DNA of 58,745 nt from an uncultured Acinetobacter sp. (GTDB lineage Bacteria; Pseudomonadota; Gammaproteobacteria; Pseudomonadales; Moraxellaceae): contig NZ_CALUDM010000006.1 of NCBI RefSeq assembly GCF_943914805.1, positions 1-58,745 on the forward strand, written 5' to 3'. Position 1 is the stretch's first letter. The number at the start of each line of letters is the position of its first letter. Shown here piece after piece: positions 1 through 9,395 of this stretch. Made by a program: the position numbers and the translations under genes. The notes under the pieces are model-generated. The model saw only the letters and a list, made by a program, of their open reading frames with translations, had not been told where the DNA came from and did not search any database.

Positions 1-165
1 GTTTTTTCATAAGCTAATGACTTTATATTGGATAAATATATTACAAAAATGAAATATTTTTGATCAAAAGTGATTCCATTTTTATAGATTAAATATACAA
101 TTCATCCATTATCTGTTCTGAATTCAGTCAGTGATTACCATATTCTCTCGCTTACGAGGAAACAC

Positions 166-1461
166 ATGCTTAAAGCTACAAAACTTACTTTAGCGGTATT
201 AATTAATGCTGCCATTATTGCCCCAGCATTTGCTAGCGAACAAAGTGAAGCAAAAGGATTTTTAGAAGACTCAACAGGATCTATTTTATTCCGCACGGGT
301 TATATCAGCCGTGACTACAAAAATGTTGCACCAGATACAGACAAAAGTTCTTTTGCTCAAACAGCGATTGTTAATATTGATTCTGGTTTTACCAAAGGTA
401 TCGTTGGTTTCGGTGTTGGCGTAGTTGGTGATGGTTCATTTAAAATTGGTGACAATAACCATTCTGGTAACAACATGATCCCACGTGATGATGAGGGTAA
501 TCCTTATGATCATTGGGCGCGTGGTGGTGCAAATGTTAAAGCTCGTTTCTCAAATACAACTGTACGTTACGGTACTCAAGTTTTAGACTTGCCTGTACTT
601 GCAAGCAATACAGCTCGTTTAGTTCCTGAATATTTTACGGGTACTTTAGTAACAAGCCATGAAATCAAAGATCTTGAGCTTATTGCTGGTAAATTTACTA
701 AAAACCAATATTCAGACCAAATTGCAACAGATCAAAACAAACTAGATGATGCTGTTGTTTGGGGTGCTAAATATAAATTTGATGATCAATTAAATGCATC
801 ATATTATGGTTTAGATTCTAAAAATGCTTTAGAACGTCATTATGTAAATGCAAACTATAAATATCCTCTTGCAAATCAAAGTTCATTAACATTTGATTTC
901 AGTGGTTATCACACTGAGTGGGATAAAGACGCTTCTACATATTCATCGACCAAAGGTGATACCAATGTAGATGATCGTAGCAACAATATCTGGGCATTAT
1001 CAGGTACTTATAACCAAGGTCCACACTCTGTAATGTTGGCTTACCAACAAAACACGGGCAATACCGGTTATGACTACGGCGCGAATGCAGATGGCGGTCA
1101 GTCGATCTATCTTCCTAACTCATATTTATCTGATTTCATTGGTAACCATGAAAAATCAGCACAACTTCAATATAACTTAGACTTCGGTGGCTATGGCGTA
1201 CCTGGTTTAAATTGGACGACTGCGTATGTTTATGGTTGGGATATTAAAGCAGTAAGCAATGGTGTTGTTACTGATGATAATGCCAAAGAAAGCGAATTCT
1301 TTAACCAAGTAAAATATACAGTTCAATCTGGTTTTGCTAAAGATGTAAGCTTCCGTGCACGTTATTCACATTTACGCGCAGACCAAACGTATAACAACGT
1401 TTATATGCCCGACACCAATGAATGGCGTTTATTCCTTGATATTCCTGTGAAATTATTTTAA
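166..1461 (+). CDS. OprD-family outer membrane porin
   Basis: This 431-residue protein starts with a classic signal peptide (basic start, hydrophobic stretch, cleavage expected after AFA near residue 23) and ends in phenylalanine after alternating polar/apolar stretches, as outer membrane beta-barrels do. The length and the LPVLASNTARLVPEYFTG-type region fit the OprD family, which forms substrate-selective channels for amino acids or small carboxylates. The actual substrate cannot be read from the sequence. The start is supported by GAGGA five bases before the ATG. The gene stands alone and ends at a strong terminator shared with the convergent ppa gene. Assignment to the OprD family is firm; the specific paralogue is not resolved. 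Confidence 0.88.
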   Translation: MLKATKLTLAVLINAAIIAPAFASEQSEAKGFLEDSTGSILFRTGYISRDYKNVAPDTDKSSFAQTAIVNIDSGFTKGIVGFGVGVVGDGSFKIGDNNHSGNNMIPRDDEGNPYDHWARGGANVKARFSNTTVRYGTQVLDLPVLASNTARLVPEYFTGTLVTSHEIKDLELIAGKFTKNQYSDQIATDQNKLDDAVVWGAKYKFDDQLNASYYGLDSKNALERHYVNANYKYPLANQSSLTFDFSGYHTEWDKDASTYSSTKGDTNVDDRSNNIWALSGTYNQGPHSVMLAYQQNTGNTGYDYGANADGGQSIYLPNSYLSDFIGNHEKSAQLQYNLDFGGYGVPGLNWTTAYVYGWDIKAVSNGVVTDDNAKESEFFNQVKYTVQSGFAKDVSFRARYSHLRADQTYNNVYMPDTNEWRLFLDIPVKLF

Positions 1462-1490
1462 TTTTTAAACAGAAATATTCAATGTAAAAA

Positions 1491-1519
1491 AACCTGCATC
1501 ACATGATGCAGGTTTTTTT
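1491..1519. terminator. Bidirectional rho-independent terminator between oprD-like gene and ppa
   Basis: Arms CCTGCATCA (1493-1501) and TGATGCAGG (1504-1512) form a perfect 9-bp stem with a run of A before and seven T after. It can end the porin transcript on the plus strand and the ppa transcript on the minus strand. Confidence 0.9.
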
Positions 1520-1568
1520 GTGGGTTTAAATATTCAAAAAATTAGAAATATTTAAACCTTGATCAATA

Positions 1569-2096
1569 TTACTTTTTAGCAGCTTCGATTGATTTCAATA
1601 CTTCAGCTTTAGCAACTTCAGCACTTTCCCAACCAGTTAATTTAACCCATTTTCCAGGTTCTAAATCTTTATAGTGTTGGAAAAAATGTTCAATTTGATT
1701 GATCAATAATGCAGGAAGATCTGAATATTCTTGAACATCTTTATAAAGCGGTGTTAATTTTTCATGTGGAACAGCGATGAGTTTAGCATCAATACCGCCA
1801 TCATCTTCCATGTTCAATTTACCAACAGGACGGCAACGAATCACTGAACCATGAACCAATGGATGTGGTGTAACAACCAATACGTCTAATGGGTCACCAT
1901 CTTCAGACAAAGTATTTGGAACATAACCATAGTTCGCAGGATAGAACATTGCAGTACCCATAAAACGGTCTACAAACAACGCATCTGAATCTTTATCTAC
2001 TTCGTATTTGATTGGTGCTGCATTTGCAGGAATTTCAATGATTACGTAGATGTCATTTGGTGCATCTTTACCAGCAGGGATATTGCTATAGCTCAT
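1569..2096 (-). CDS. ppa: Inorganic pyrophosphatase (family I)
   Basis: The product (175 residues from the chosen start) hydrolyses pyrophosphate to phosphate in the cytoplasm and so pulls biosynthetic reactions forward. It carries the family I signature EDGDPLDVLVV with the metal-binding aspartates, the upstream YGYVPNT segment and typical bacterial length. I start at the ATG at 2094-2096 because it is preceded by GAAAGAG and gives the standard MSYSNIPAG beginning; an in-frame ATG 15 bases upstream has no good ribosome site. It is a single gene, convergent with the porin. The identification is very secure. Confidence 0.97.
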   Translation of the reverse strand: MSYSNIPAGKDAPNDIYVIIEIPANAAPIKYEVDKDSDALFVDRFMGTAMFYPANYGYVPNTLSEDGDPLDVLVVTPHPLVHGSVIRCRPVGKLNMEDDGGIDAKLIAVPHEKLTPLYKDVQEYSDLPALLINQIEHFFQHYKDLEPGKWVKLTGWESAEVAKAEVLKSIEAAKK

Positions 2097-2219
2097 AGGA
2101 TACTCTTTCAAGTGAGGTCTTATTTAAAGTCTTGTTGATTATAACGCTAAATTGCGTAAACAGTTGCCGATTATACATTTTGCTTCATGAAAATGAACCT
2201 AGCATTAATCAGAAAAAAT

Positions 2220-2618
2220 TTAGATCATCCGAATAATCATTAACAATAGTAAAACTGGACAAGCCATCGACAAAAACCAAATAATCGAACGAAGTGTTGA
2301 TATATTGGCAAGATAACAAATACCATAAATGATGCGTAAGACAATATAAGCAATCCCGAGCATCATAATAAGATGTTGTGGAATCACCATATATTCGGCC
2401 ATTAAAATAGCGGCAATAAACAGCGGTAAGCTTTCAAAACTATTCTGTTGCACTGCATTGGCACGTGCAGCAAATCCTGTCGTTTTGGCTAAAAATTCAC
2501 GTGGATTTTGATTATCTGCAAGTGTAAAACCACCAGCAACTTTTGCAATGATGGTAAAAACATAAGGAAGTATGCAGGCAATTAGAATTAAATATATGAT
2601 GCCATCTATCCCAGCCAT
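2220..2618 (-). CDS. MAPEG-family integral membrane protein
   Basis: This 132-residue protein has four predicted hydrophobic segments and the MAPEG layout (membrane-associated proteins in eicosanoid and glutathione metabolism): an NPRE motif after the first helix, an R-A-x-x-x-x-N-x-x-E-S-x-P pattern (RANAVQQNSFESLP) and an R-x-x-Y region around residues 95-100. Bacterial members are mostly uncharacterised and may bind glutathione. It is transcribed alone, divergent from the small membrane gene to its right. Family assignment is good and the function is unknown. Confidence 0.85.
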   Translation of the reverse strand: MAGIDGIIYLILIACILPYVFTIIAKVAGGFTLADNQNPREFLAKTTGFAARANAVQQNSFESLPLFIAAILMAEYMVIPQHLIMMLGIAYIVLRIIYGICYLANISTLRSIIWFLSMACPVLLLLMIIRMI

Positions 2619-2724
2619 GATCTGTTCTCATGAAGTATTAATGCGGGTTATCATAGCATGGCATTTACCGAATAATTTTTGTTAAATAAAGAGTTTTGCA
2701 AAATTGTGCAAAGAGGACATTATC

Positions 2725-3117
2725 GTGCAGCAAGATCAAAAAGAGTTGTTTGAAACTTTGGAAAAACAACGGCAACAGCAGGCTGAAATTGATCGTATAT
2801 TGAAAATTGCTTTACCGATTATGGCCTTTCTCCTCTGCGTAATTTGTGCCAACTATAATTGGCAATCTACTTTGGGTACATTGATTGTATTGACCGTTGC
2901 CTTCCTTGCTGTGGGAATAAAACGGATGAATTTGTATTTGTGGTTAGGCATTATTGCTGTGTATTGCCTGATTGATATTTATTTTAGCTATGGCAGTCTT
3001 CCACCCTCTGCTTTAGGTCGTCAAATGGGCACCATGCTGACTTTTACCGCTATCGTGGGTTATAGCCGTCCTTATATTGATGGTTGGTATATCCGTTCTA
3101 AAAATAGTCAGCTATAA
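2725..3117 (+). CDS. Uncharacterised small membrane protein
   Basis: About 130 residues. The first 35 residues are charged and glutamine-rich (possible short coiled coil), followed by three or four closely spaced hydrophobic segments and a basic tail. I take the GTG at 2725 as the start because AAGAGGA lies eight bases before it; an earlier TTG at 2704 overlaps that ribosome site and is unlikely. I do not recognise a family. It lies divergent from the MAPEG gene and convergent with fadD, and ends at a shared terminator. The coding call is reasonably safe; no function is proposed. Confidence 0.7.
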   Translation: MQQDQKELFETLEKQRQQQAEIDRILKIALPIMAFLLCVICANYNWQSTLGTLIVLTVAFLAVGIKRMNLYLWLGIIAVYCLIDIYFSYGSLPPSALGRQMGTMLTFTAIVGYSRPYIDGWYIRSKNSQL

Positions 3118-3140
3118 GAATATTTTCCAAGACAATAAAA

Positions 3141-3163
3141 AAGCGCCACAGTTGGCGCTTTTT
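3141..3163. terminator. Bidirectional terminator before fadD
   Basis: Stem AAGCGCCA (3141-3148) / TGGCGCTT (3153-3160) with loop CAGT, A-run on the left and T-run on the right. It serves the small membrane gene and the convergent fadD. Confidence 0.88.
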
Positions 3164-3183
3164 CATATTGAGCTTTAGATCAA

Positions 3184-4857
3184 TTATTTACGTAAATCTT
3201 TACGTAAGATTTTACCTACGTTTGACTTCGGTAATTCATCCATAAATTCAACATAACGTGGGCGTTTATAGCCTGTTAAGTTTTCTTTAGCGAACTCAAG
3301 AACTTCTTCTGTTGTTAAAGATGGATCTTTTTTCACAACAAACAATTTAGGCACTTCACCTGATTTTTCATCAGGTACACCAATTGCAGCAACTTCAAGT
3401 ACTTTAGGATGTGTTGCAATCACTTCTTCAATTTCAGAAGGATATACGTTAAATCCTGATACCAAAATCATGTCTTTTTTACGATCTACGATTTTGAAAT
3501 AACCACGAGCATCCATGATACCGATGTCACCAGTACGGAAGTAACCATCTGCTGTCATCACTTTTGCAGTTTCATCAGGACGATTCCAATAACCCTTCAT
3601 CACCTGAGGACCACGGATCGAGATTTCACCTTGCTCACCTTGTGGCATATGATTTCCATCGTCATCCAAAATTGCAACATCAGTTAATGGTAATGGAATA
3701 CCAATCGTGCCACTGAATTCAGTTGTTGCAGGTGGGTTTGCAGTTGCAACAGGTGAAGTTTCAGATAAACCATAACCTTCAATAATGATCGTACCTGTTA
3801 ACTTTTTCCAAGCATCAGCTGTCGATGGTAATACAGCCATACCGCCGCCCATAGCCATTTTCAGTTTGCTAAAATCAAGCTGTCTAAATTCTTCGTTATG
3901 CACCAACGCATTGAATAATGTATTTACAGCAGGGAAGAAACCAGGCTGATATTTACGTAATTCTTTAATCACCGCAGGTAGGTCACGTGGGTTCGGAATC
4001 AGAACGTTAGCCTGACCTTTGTACATACCATAAAGTGCACAAACCATGAAAGCAAAGATATGGTAAAGCGGTAATGCACAGAAGATACGATCATCTTTAG
4101 CACCATCACCTACTCCAAATTTACTTTGGAAAATACCATCACATTGTAATAAGTTTGAAACCAAGTTGCGATGTGTAAGTTCAGCACCTTTAGAAACGCC
4201 AGTTGTACCACCTGTATATTGCAACACAGCAGTATCACTTAACGTCATACTTGGGCGTTTGTAGTTACTTGGATTTACTTTAGATAATGCGGCATTGAAC
4301 TTGATATGCCCAGGGATATTCCACGCTGGAATTTGCTTACGTACATTACGTAAAACAAAGTTAACCAATGTTCCTTTTAATGTACCTAACATATCACCAA
4401 CAGAAGCAACAACAACATGCTTCACTGGTGTTTTACCGATAATTGATTGATAAACTGTTGCAAAATTTTCTACGATTACCAATGCTTCTGCACCAGAATC
4501 GTTCAATTGATGCTCTAACTCACGTGCAGTATAAAGTGGGTTAACATTCACCAATACCAAACCTGCACGGAATACCGCTAAGGCAACAACAGGATATTGA
4601 AGAACGTTTGGCATCATTACTGCAACTCGTGAACCTTTTACTAAACCAAGGCTTTGAAGATATGCAGCAAATTTACGGCTTGCTAGTTCAAGTTCACTGA
4701 ACGACATCACTTTATCCATAAAGATAAAGGCATCACGTGAACCAAATTTCTGGAAATTACGCTCAAAAATGTCAATCAGCGAGGTATTTTCCGGCGGCAA
4801 TTCTACTGTCTCTGGAATCCCAGTTTTTTGGTATTCAGCGAACCAAATCTTTTCCAT
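3184..4857 (-). CDS. fadD: Long-chain fatty-acid--CoA ligase
   Basis: This 557-residue adenylate-forming enzyme activates fatty acids to acyl-CoA through an acyl-AMP intermediate for beta-oxidation or lipid synthesis. Visible motifs are the P-loop YTGGTTGVSKG (residues 214-224), GYGLSETSP in the middle (A5), the YFRTGDIG aspartate (A7), the hinge region KIVDRKKD (A8) and the C-terminal lysine in KSNVGKILRK (A10). Length and start (MEKIWFAEY) match FadD of other gamma-proteobacteria. It is followed by a terminator and is not in an operon. The family is certain; chain-length preference is inferred from similarity only. Confidence 0.95.
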   Translation of the reverse strand: MEKIWFAEYQKTGIPETVELPPENTSLIDIFERNFQKFGSRDAFIFMDKVMSFSELELASRKFAAYLQSLGLVKGSRVAVMMPNVLQYPVVALAVFRAGLVLVNVNPLYTARELEHQLNDSGAEALVIVENFATVYQSIIGKTPVKHVVVASVGDMLGTLKGTLVNFVLRNVRKQIPAWNIPGHIKFNAALSKVNPSNYKRPSMTLSDTAVLQYTGGTTGVSKGAELTHRNLVSNLLQCDGIFQSKFGVGDGAKDDRIFCALPLYHIFAFMVCALYGMYKGQANVLIPNPRDLPAVIKELRKYQPGFFPAVNTLFNALVHNEEFRQLDFSKLKMAMGGGMAVLPSTADAWKKLTGTIIIEGYGLSETSPVATANPPATTEFSGTIGIPLPLTDVAILDDDGNHMPQGEQGEISIRGPQVMKGYWNRPDETAKVMTADGYFRTGDIGIMDARGYFKIVDRKKDMILVSGFNVYPSEIEEVIATHPKVLEVAAIGVPDEKSGEVPKLFVVKKDPSLTTEEVLEFAKENLTGYKRPRYVEFMDELPKSNVGKILRKDLRK

Positions 4858-5004
4858 AATGCCACATTCTCCAATCAGTAATCCTTGGTTTTAAACTATT
4901 TATCAATACTGAACATAATTTTTTAGTTTATTTCTGCTCAATATTACATCCATATTCACGAATACCTCTCATATATAACGTATTTCGATCAATGGATGCT
5001 AGTT

Positions 5005-7224
5005 TTATCTTTGAACCAACAGTCTATTTGCTTTTTGATATCCGCGTGGTAAGAGATGCCCTTTTGAAGCACGCTTACCCACATATTTTTGCAGGTCTTC
5101 CCCTTTAAGTTTTAATTGCTGATTCCCTGCAAGCACTTGAATTATTTCATTTAAACCCACAGTTGTCATGGATAAAATCTGCTCTTTGTCTTCAAGTTGT
5201 ATCAACTTGTTTCCTTTACCTTTATTGAGAACAGGTAATTCTGACAAATCAATTAAAAGTAAGCGACCTGCCGAGCTGAGTATAGCTAAATGTGTATAAT
5301 TTTCAATCATTAACAGTGGCATAGCCTTGGCATTATCCGCTACTGTTAAGAAGGTTTTACCTGCTTTAGCATTTGTATCTAACTGTTTCGCAGTTGACTT
5401 AAAACCATAACCATTAGAACTTACAGCAATAATTTCGTGATCATTCTCGCCAATAATCAGTTGAATAAACCCGACACCATTGGCTGGAGAAAGTTTTGAA
5501 CTGAGCGGTTCTCCTAGACCTCGTGCCGAAGGTAAGCTATTAATTGCTAAAGCATAACTCCGCCCCGTTTCATCTAAGATATACACCTTTTGGTTGGACT
5601 TGCCCTGAGCATGACTTAAATATTGATCCCCTGCTCGGAAATTCAGATTTTCAGCTTCAACTTCATGTCCCTTAGCAGAACGAATCCAACCTGCTTCAGA
5701 AAGAACAACTGTTACCGCTTCAGCAGGCATTAGGTCTTGTTCACTAATAGCTTGCGCTTCTGAACGTAGCACGATTGGCGAACGACGATCATCACCAAAC
5801 TTTTTCGCATCTTCTTTTAATTCATCAATAATTAAAGACTTTAATGATTCAGGATTATCAAGTTGTTCACGAATCACCGCTGCTCTCGCCTCTAATTCTT
5901 CTTGCTCACGGCGCATTTCCATTTCTTCAAGCTTCGCCAAATGACGCAACTTGAGTTCTAAAATGGCTTCGGCTTGAATTTCATCAATATTAAAACGATC
6001 CATCAACACAGGTTTAGGCTGATCTTCTTCACGAATAATTTTGATCACTTCATCGATATTTAAAAATGCGATGATTAAACCTTGCAAGATGTGTAAACGC
6101 TTTTCGATTTTGTTGAGATGATATTGTAAACGTCGAGTGACCGTATTCTTACGAATTTCAATCCATTCTAATAAAATACGGCGAATCGATTTAACTTGTG
6201 GACGGCCATCTGCACCAATCATGTTCATATTGACACGATAGCTTGATTCTAAATCAGTGGTTGCAAATAGATGGCTCATCACTGCTTCAGCATCAATACG
6301 ATTTGAACGTAATACAACCACTAATCGAGTCGGATTTTTATGATCGGATTCATCACGTAAATCACTGACCAATGGCAATTTCTTCGCCTGCATTTGATCT
6401 GCAATTTGAGTAATCACTTTCGAGCCTGACACCTGATAAGGCAGCTCTGTAATCACAATTTCATTTTTTTCTATTTTATAAATTGCACGTGTGCGATAAC
6501 TACCACGTCCTGTAATTTGAATTTTTAATAATTCTTCAGGTGGCGTAATAATTTCGGCTTTAGTCGGTAAATCAGGTGCTGGAATATATTCTGCAACTTT
6601 TTCATCGGTTAAATTCGGATTGCGAATTAAAGCGATCGTTCCTTTAATAACTTCTCGTAAATTGTGCGGTGGAATGTCTGTTGCCATACCTACCGCAATA
6701 CCTGTTGTACCATTTAAAAGGATATTCGGTACACGTGCAGGTAAATTCACAGGTTCTTTCATCGAACCATCAAAGTTATCTTGCCAATCGCAAGTCCCTT
6801 GACCTAATTCTGCAAGCAATAAATCACTATAAGCAGAAAGTTTGGCTTCGGTATAACGCATTGCTGCGAATGATTTAGGATCATCAGGTGAACCCCAGTT
6901 TCCTTGTCCCTCAATAAATGGGTAGCGATAACTGAAGGGTTGCGCCATCAATACCATTGCCTCATAGCATGCTGAATCGCCATGAGGATGATATTTACCC
7001 AATACATCACCGACGGTACGTGCAGATTTTTTTGGCTTACCTGTCGGCTTTAAACCCAGTTCACTCATTGCAAATACAATACGGCGCTGTACGGGTTTTA
7101 AACCATCACTGATATGTGGCAATGCACGATCCATAATCACGTACATGGCATAGTTTAGGTAAGCTTGTTCAGTAAATTCTGCTACGGAACGGTTTTCTGT
7201 CGCATGATGCGCAAGGCTTGTCAT
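5005..7224 (-). CDS. parC: DNA topoisomerase IV subunit A
   Basis: The 739-residue A subunit of topoisomerase IV cuts and religates DNA to decatenate daughter chromosomes. The catalytic tyrosine is Tyr124 in AAMRYTE, and the N-terminal breakage-reunion domain is followed by a C-terminal beta-pinwheel region. The quinolone-resistance-determining region reads HPHGDSACYE with Ser84 and Glu88, the wild-type susceptible residues at the two positions most often mutated. Acinetobacter numbering is offset by four from E. coli, as seen here. A run of glutamate/arginine coiled coil lies around residues 380-460. No parE neighbour is present in the window. Confidence 0.97.
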   Translation of the reverse strand: MTSLAHHATENRSVAEFTEQAYLNYAMYVIMDRALPHISDGLKPVQRRIVFAMSELGLKPTGKPKKSARTVGDVLGKYHPHGDSACYEAMVLMAQPFSYRYPFIEGQGNWGSPDDPKSFAAMRYTEAKLSAYSDLLLAELGQGTCDWQDNFDGSMKEPVNLPARVPNILLNGTTGIAVGMATDIPPHNLREVIKGTIALIRNPNLTDEKVAEYIPAPDLPTKAEIITPPEELLKIQITGRGSYRTRAIYKIEKNEIVITELPYQVSGSKVITQIADQMQAKKLPLVSDLRDESDHKNPTRLVVVLRSNRIDAEAVMSHLFATTDLESSYRVNMNMIGADGRPQVKSIRRILLEWIEIRKNTVTRRLQYHLNKIEKRLHILQGLIIAFLNIDEVIKIIREEDQPKPVLMDRFNIDEIQAEAILELKLRHLAKLEEMEMRREQEELEARAAVIREQLDNPESLKSLIIDELKEDAKKFGDDRRSPIVLRSEAQAISEQDLMPAEAVTVVLSEAGWIRSAKGHEVEAENLNFRAGDQYLSHAQGKSNQKVYILDETGRSYALAINSLPSARGLGEPLSSKLSPANGVGFIQLIIGENDHEIIAVSSNGYGFKSTAKQLDTNAKAGKTFLTVADNAKAMPLLMIENYTHLAILSSAGRLLLIDLSELPVLNKGKGNKLIQLEDKEQILSMTTVGLNEIIQVLAGNQQLKLKGEDLQKYVGKRASKGHLLPRGYQKANRLLVQR

Positions 7225-7455
7225 AACAACCTTTTATCCTAAATAAATTCGTTCTAAATGAATGTTTATGTATCTAAGTTCTTATGCTAAGTCGCAAGGT
7301 CTAACTACACAAGTGTAACTATGTTCCTCAACGACAATTTACGTCTTTAGATCTTTCTAATGACGTAAAATTATCCATTTTTGGGGAAATGAGCAACTTT
7401 TATTTAAGGTTATCTTTTTAAGTTAAAATCTATTTATCCTCAAAAGGATAATAAT

Positions 7456-7773
7456 CTAAATATTCTTAAACTTATTTAATCTCACAAATCTAGCTTTTAC
7501 CGACTGAATACAATGGCTCACGATCCAACCAACACCATATAGAAAAAATAAAGTAAGCGGGATAATCAAAACATAAGCCATAACCCAATTCAGCTTCACC
7601 AATATCGGTTCTAACCCTAAAAAATCTAATGCTGCTAATTGAGTCACAATAGGTAACTGTAAGAAAACAAAATTTCCTTTGTTATCCGTCATTGGATCTA
7701 AAGCGATATAAAGACAAAATAAAGTCGCAAAAATATATAAAATGCAAAGACTTATACCTATCTTACTTTTCAC
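7456..7773 (-). CDS. Hypothetical membrane protein with two transmembrane segments
   Basis: The product is 105 residues, with a hydrophobic N-terminal segment (about residues 5-25) that could be an uncleaved signal anchor, a central soluble stretch of roughly 35 residues and a second membrane segment (about 63-90), then a basic tail rich in K and R. No family is recognised. It lies between parC and an MFS transporter on the same strand, with over 150 bp on each side, so it is probably its own transcript. AT-rich codon use matches the surroundings. The call rests on an intact frame and plausible topology. Confidence 0.55.
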   Translation of the reverse strand: MKSKIGISLCILYIFATLFCLYIALDPMTDNKGNFVFLQLPIVTQLAALDFLGLEPILVKLNWVMAYVLIIPLTLFFLYGVGWIVSHCIQSVKARFVRLNKFKNI

Positions 7774-7931
7774 TATTTTCTCCTAAATGTTTTTAAAATT
7801 TATCTAAAATATTTATTATTTATGTTTTCTTAACATTTAAATTTAGAAAAAGCTAGACGAATGGATAGATGATATAGATCACCTTCCCATTCATTTATAC
7901 ACTTTTCTTTTATATTATTTTAAATGATGTC

Positions 7932-9251
7932 CTACAACCCGATCTCTTCCAAAGTCTTGCCTTTGGTTTCCTCACCCAATACTAAAATCACCGCGGCTAC
8001 AGCGAAAAGTACCGCAGTAAACATCATAAATACAGCACTAAAACCATTGGATGCAACCATCATATGCGTCACAACCAAAGGGGCTACAATACCACCTATC
8101 CGTCCAATTGCAGACGCCCAGCCTGAACCAAATGCACGAATATTGGTTGGATATTGTTCAGGTGTATAGGTATATAAAACGCCCCATGCGCCCAAATTAA
8201 AGAACGACATTAAACAACCCCACAACATAATCATATTGACTGAGGTAGCCTGTCCAAAGAAATACGCCGAAACAGCACACATCCCAATAAAGCCTGCCAG
8301 CGTTGCTTTGCGGCCTAATTTCTCAACCAACCAAGCGGCCACAACATAACCTGGCAATTGTGCCAAAATCATGCCCAAAACATATTCAAAAGACTGCACA
8401 ATACTGTAGCCTTGCTTCACTAAAAGGCTAGGTAACCACGTAAAAATTCCATAATAGGAAAATACAATTCCAAACCAAATCAGCCATAACATCAGTGTCC
8501 GTTTTGCGAATGGATTTGACCAAAGCTGCGAAAATGAAACACTTTGCTTTGTTGCAACAGGCTTGACTTCAATGGTTTCTATAACATCTACACCGCATTG
8601 ACGTTCTAATTTTTGTACTAACTCATGCGCTTCTTGAATGCGTCCACGATTAATCAAATAAGGAACAGATTCAGGAACTTTCTTTAAAATCATAAAGACA
8701 TAAAGCGCAGGCAAACCACCAATTAAAAAGGCAATATGCCAACCATAATCTGGAATCACAAAATAAGAAATTAAAGCAGCGACTAACCAGCCTAATCCCC
8801 AAAAACTCTCCAAAAGGACAATGAAACGCCCTCGTACTTGTGCAGGAATATATTCACTCACTAAAGTCACAGCGACAGGAAGTTGTCCGCCAAGTCCTAA
8901 ACCAACAATAAATCGAAAAATCAGTAACCACGTTAAATTTGGCGCGAAAGCACATAAGGCCGTAGCAATACTATAGGTCACCAAAGTAATCGCAAAAACT
9001 GTACGCCGACCAATTCTATCTGCCAGTCCGCCAGAAAATACTGCACCAATCGCCATGCCGACAAAGCCAATAGACACCACCCAACCTTTTTCAGTTGGTG
9101 TCATCTGCCATTCTTCAGCCATTTTAGTGAGAATAAACGAAATTAGACCTGTATCCATCGCATCAAACATCCACCCCAACCCAATTATCCAGAGCAAGGT
9201 ATAGTGAAATCTACCAATAGGTAGACGTTGTACGCGCGATACTAAATCCAT
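7932..9251 (-). CDS. MFS transporter, NiaP-like subgroup
   Basis: This 439-residue major facilitator has 12 hydrophobic segments, the loop 2-3 signature GGLADRIGRRT (about residue 74), the equivalent EKLGRKAT in the second half and an acidic D-A-M-D-T-G motif in helix 1 (about residues 30-35). That helix-1 pattern and the overall sequence recall the NiaP niacin/aromatic-acid porter group, but substrate cannot be decided by reading. A perfect inverted repeat 75 bp upstream (9326-9349) may be an operator. The family call is firm and the substrate is a suggestion only. Confidence 0.88.
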   Translation of the reverse strand: MDLVSRVQRLPIGRFHYTLLWIIGLGWMFDAMDTGLISFILTKMAEEWQMTPTEKGWVVSIGFVGMAIGAVFSGGLADRIGRRTVFAITLVTYSIATALCAFAPNLTWLLIFRFIVGLGLGGQLPVAVTLVSEYIPAQVRGRFIVLLESFWGLGWLVAALISYFVIPDYGWHIAFLIGGLPALYVFMILKKVPESVPYLINRGRIQEAHELVQKLERQCGVDVIETIEVKPVATKQSVSFSQLWSNPFAKRTLMLWLIWFGIVFSYYGIFTWLPSLLVKQGYSIVQSFEYVLGMILAQLPGYVVAAWLVEKLGRKATLAGFIGMCAVSAYFFGQATSVNMIMLWGCLMSFFNLGAWGVLYTYTPEQYPTNIRAFGSGWASAIGRIGGIVAPLVVTHMMVASNGFSAVFMMFTAVLFAVAAVILVLGEETKGKTLEEIGL

Positions 9252-9325
9252 AACGATTTCTCTGGCTATGCTAAAAGTGGGGGGATTGCTATTACAACAA
9301 GATTTCTTATTTTAATCGTGATTAT

Positions 9326-9349
9326 GATGATCTTGATAGCAAGATCATC
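9326..9349. promoter_or_regulatory. Perfect 10-bp inverted repeat upstream of the MFS gene
   Basis: Arms GATGATCTTG (9326-9335) and CAAGATCATC (9340-9349) flank a 4-base centre. Neither strand has a T-run after it, so it is not a normal terminator. It sits about 75 bp before the MFS start codon, where a repressor operator could be. Confidence 0.4.
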
Positions 9350-9395
9350 GTTTCAATTATCGTAAATCTAAAAGTGAATTTTTTATCTTTCTTAA

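Noticed and set aside
6970..6980. Quinolone-resistance mutation in parC
   Set aside because: Ser84 and Glu88 are both wild type.
7924..8169. Plus-strand open frame of 81 codons
   Set aside because: It lies entirely antisense to the MFS transporter, has no ribosome site and no recognisable protein character.
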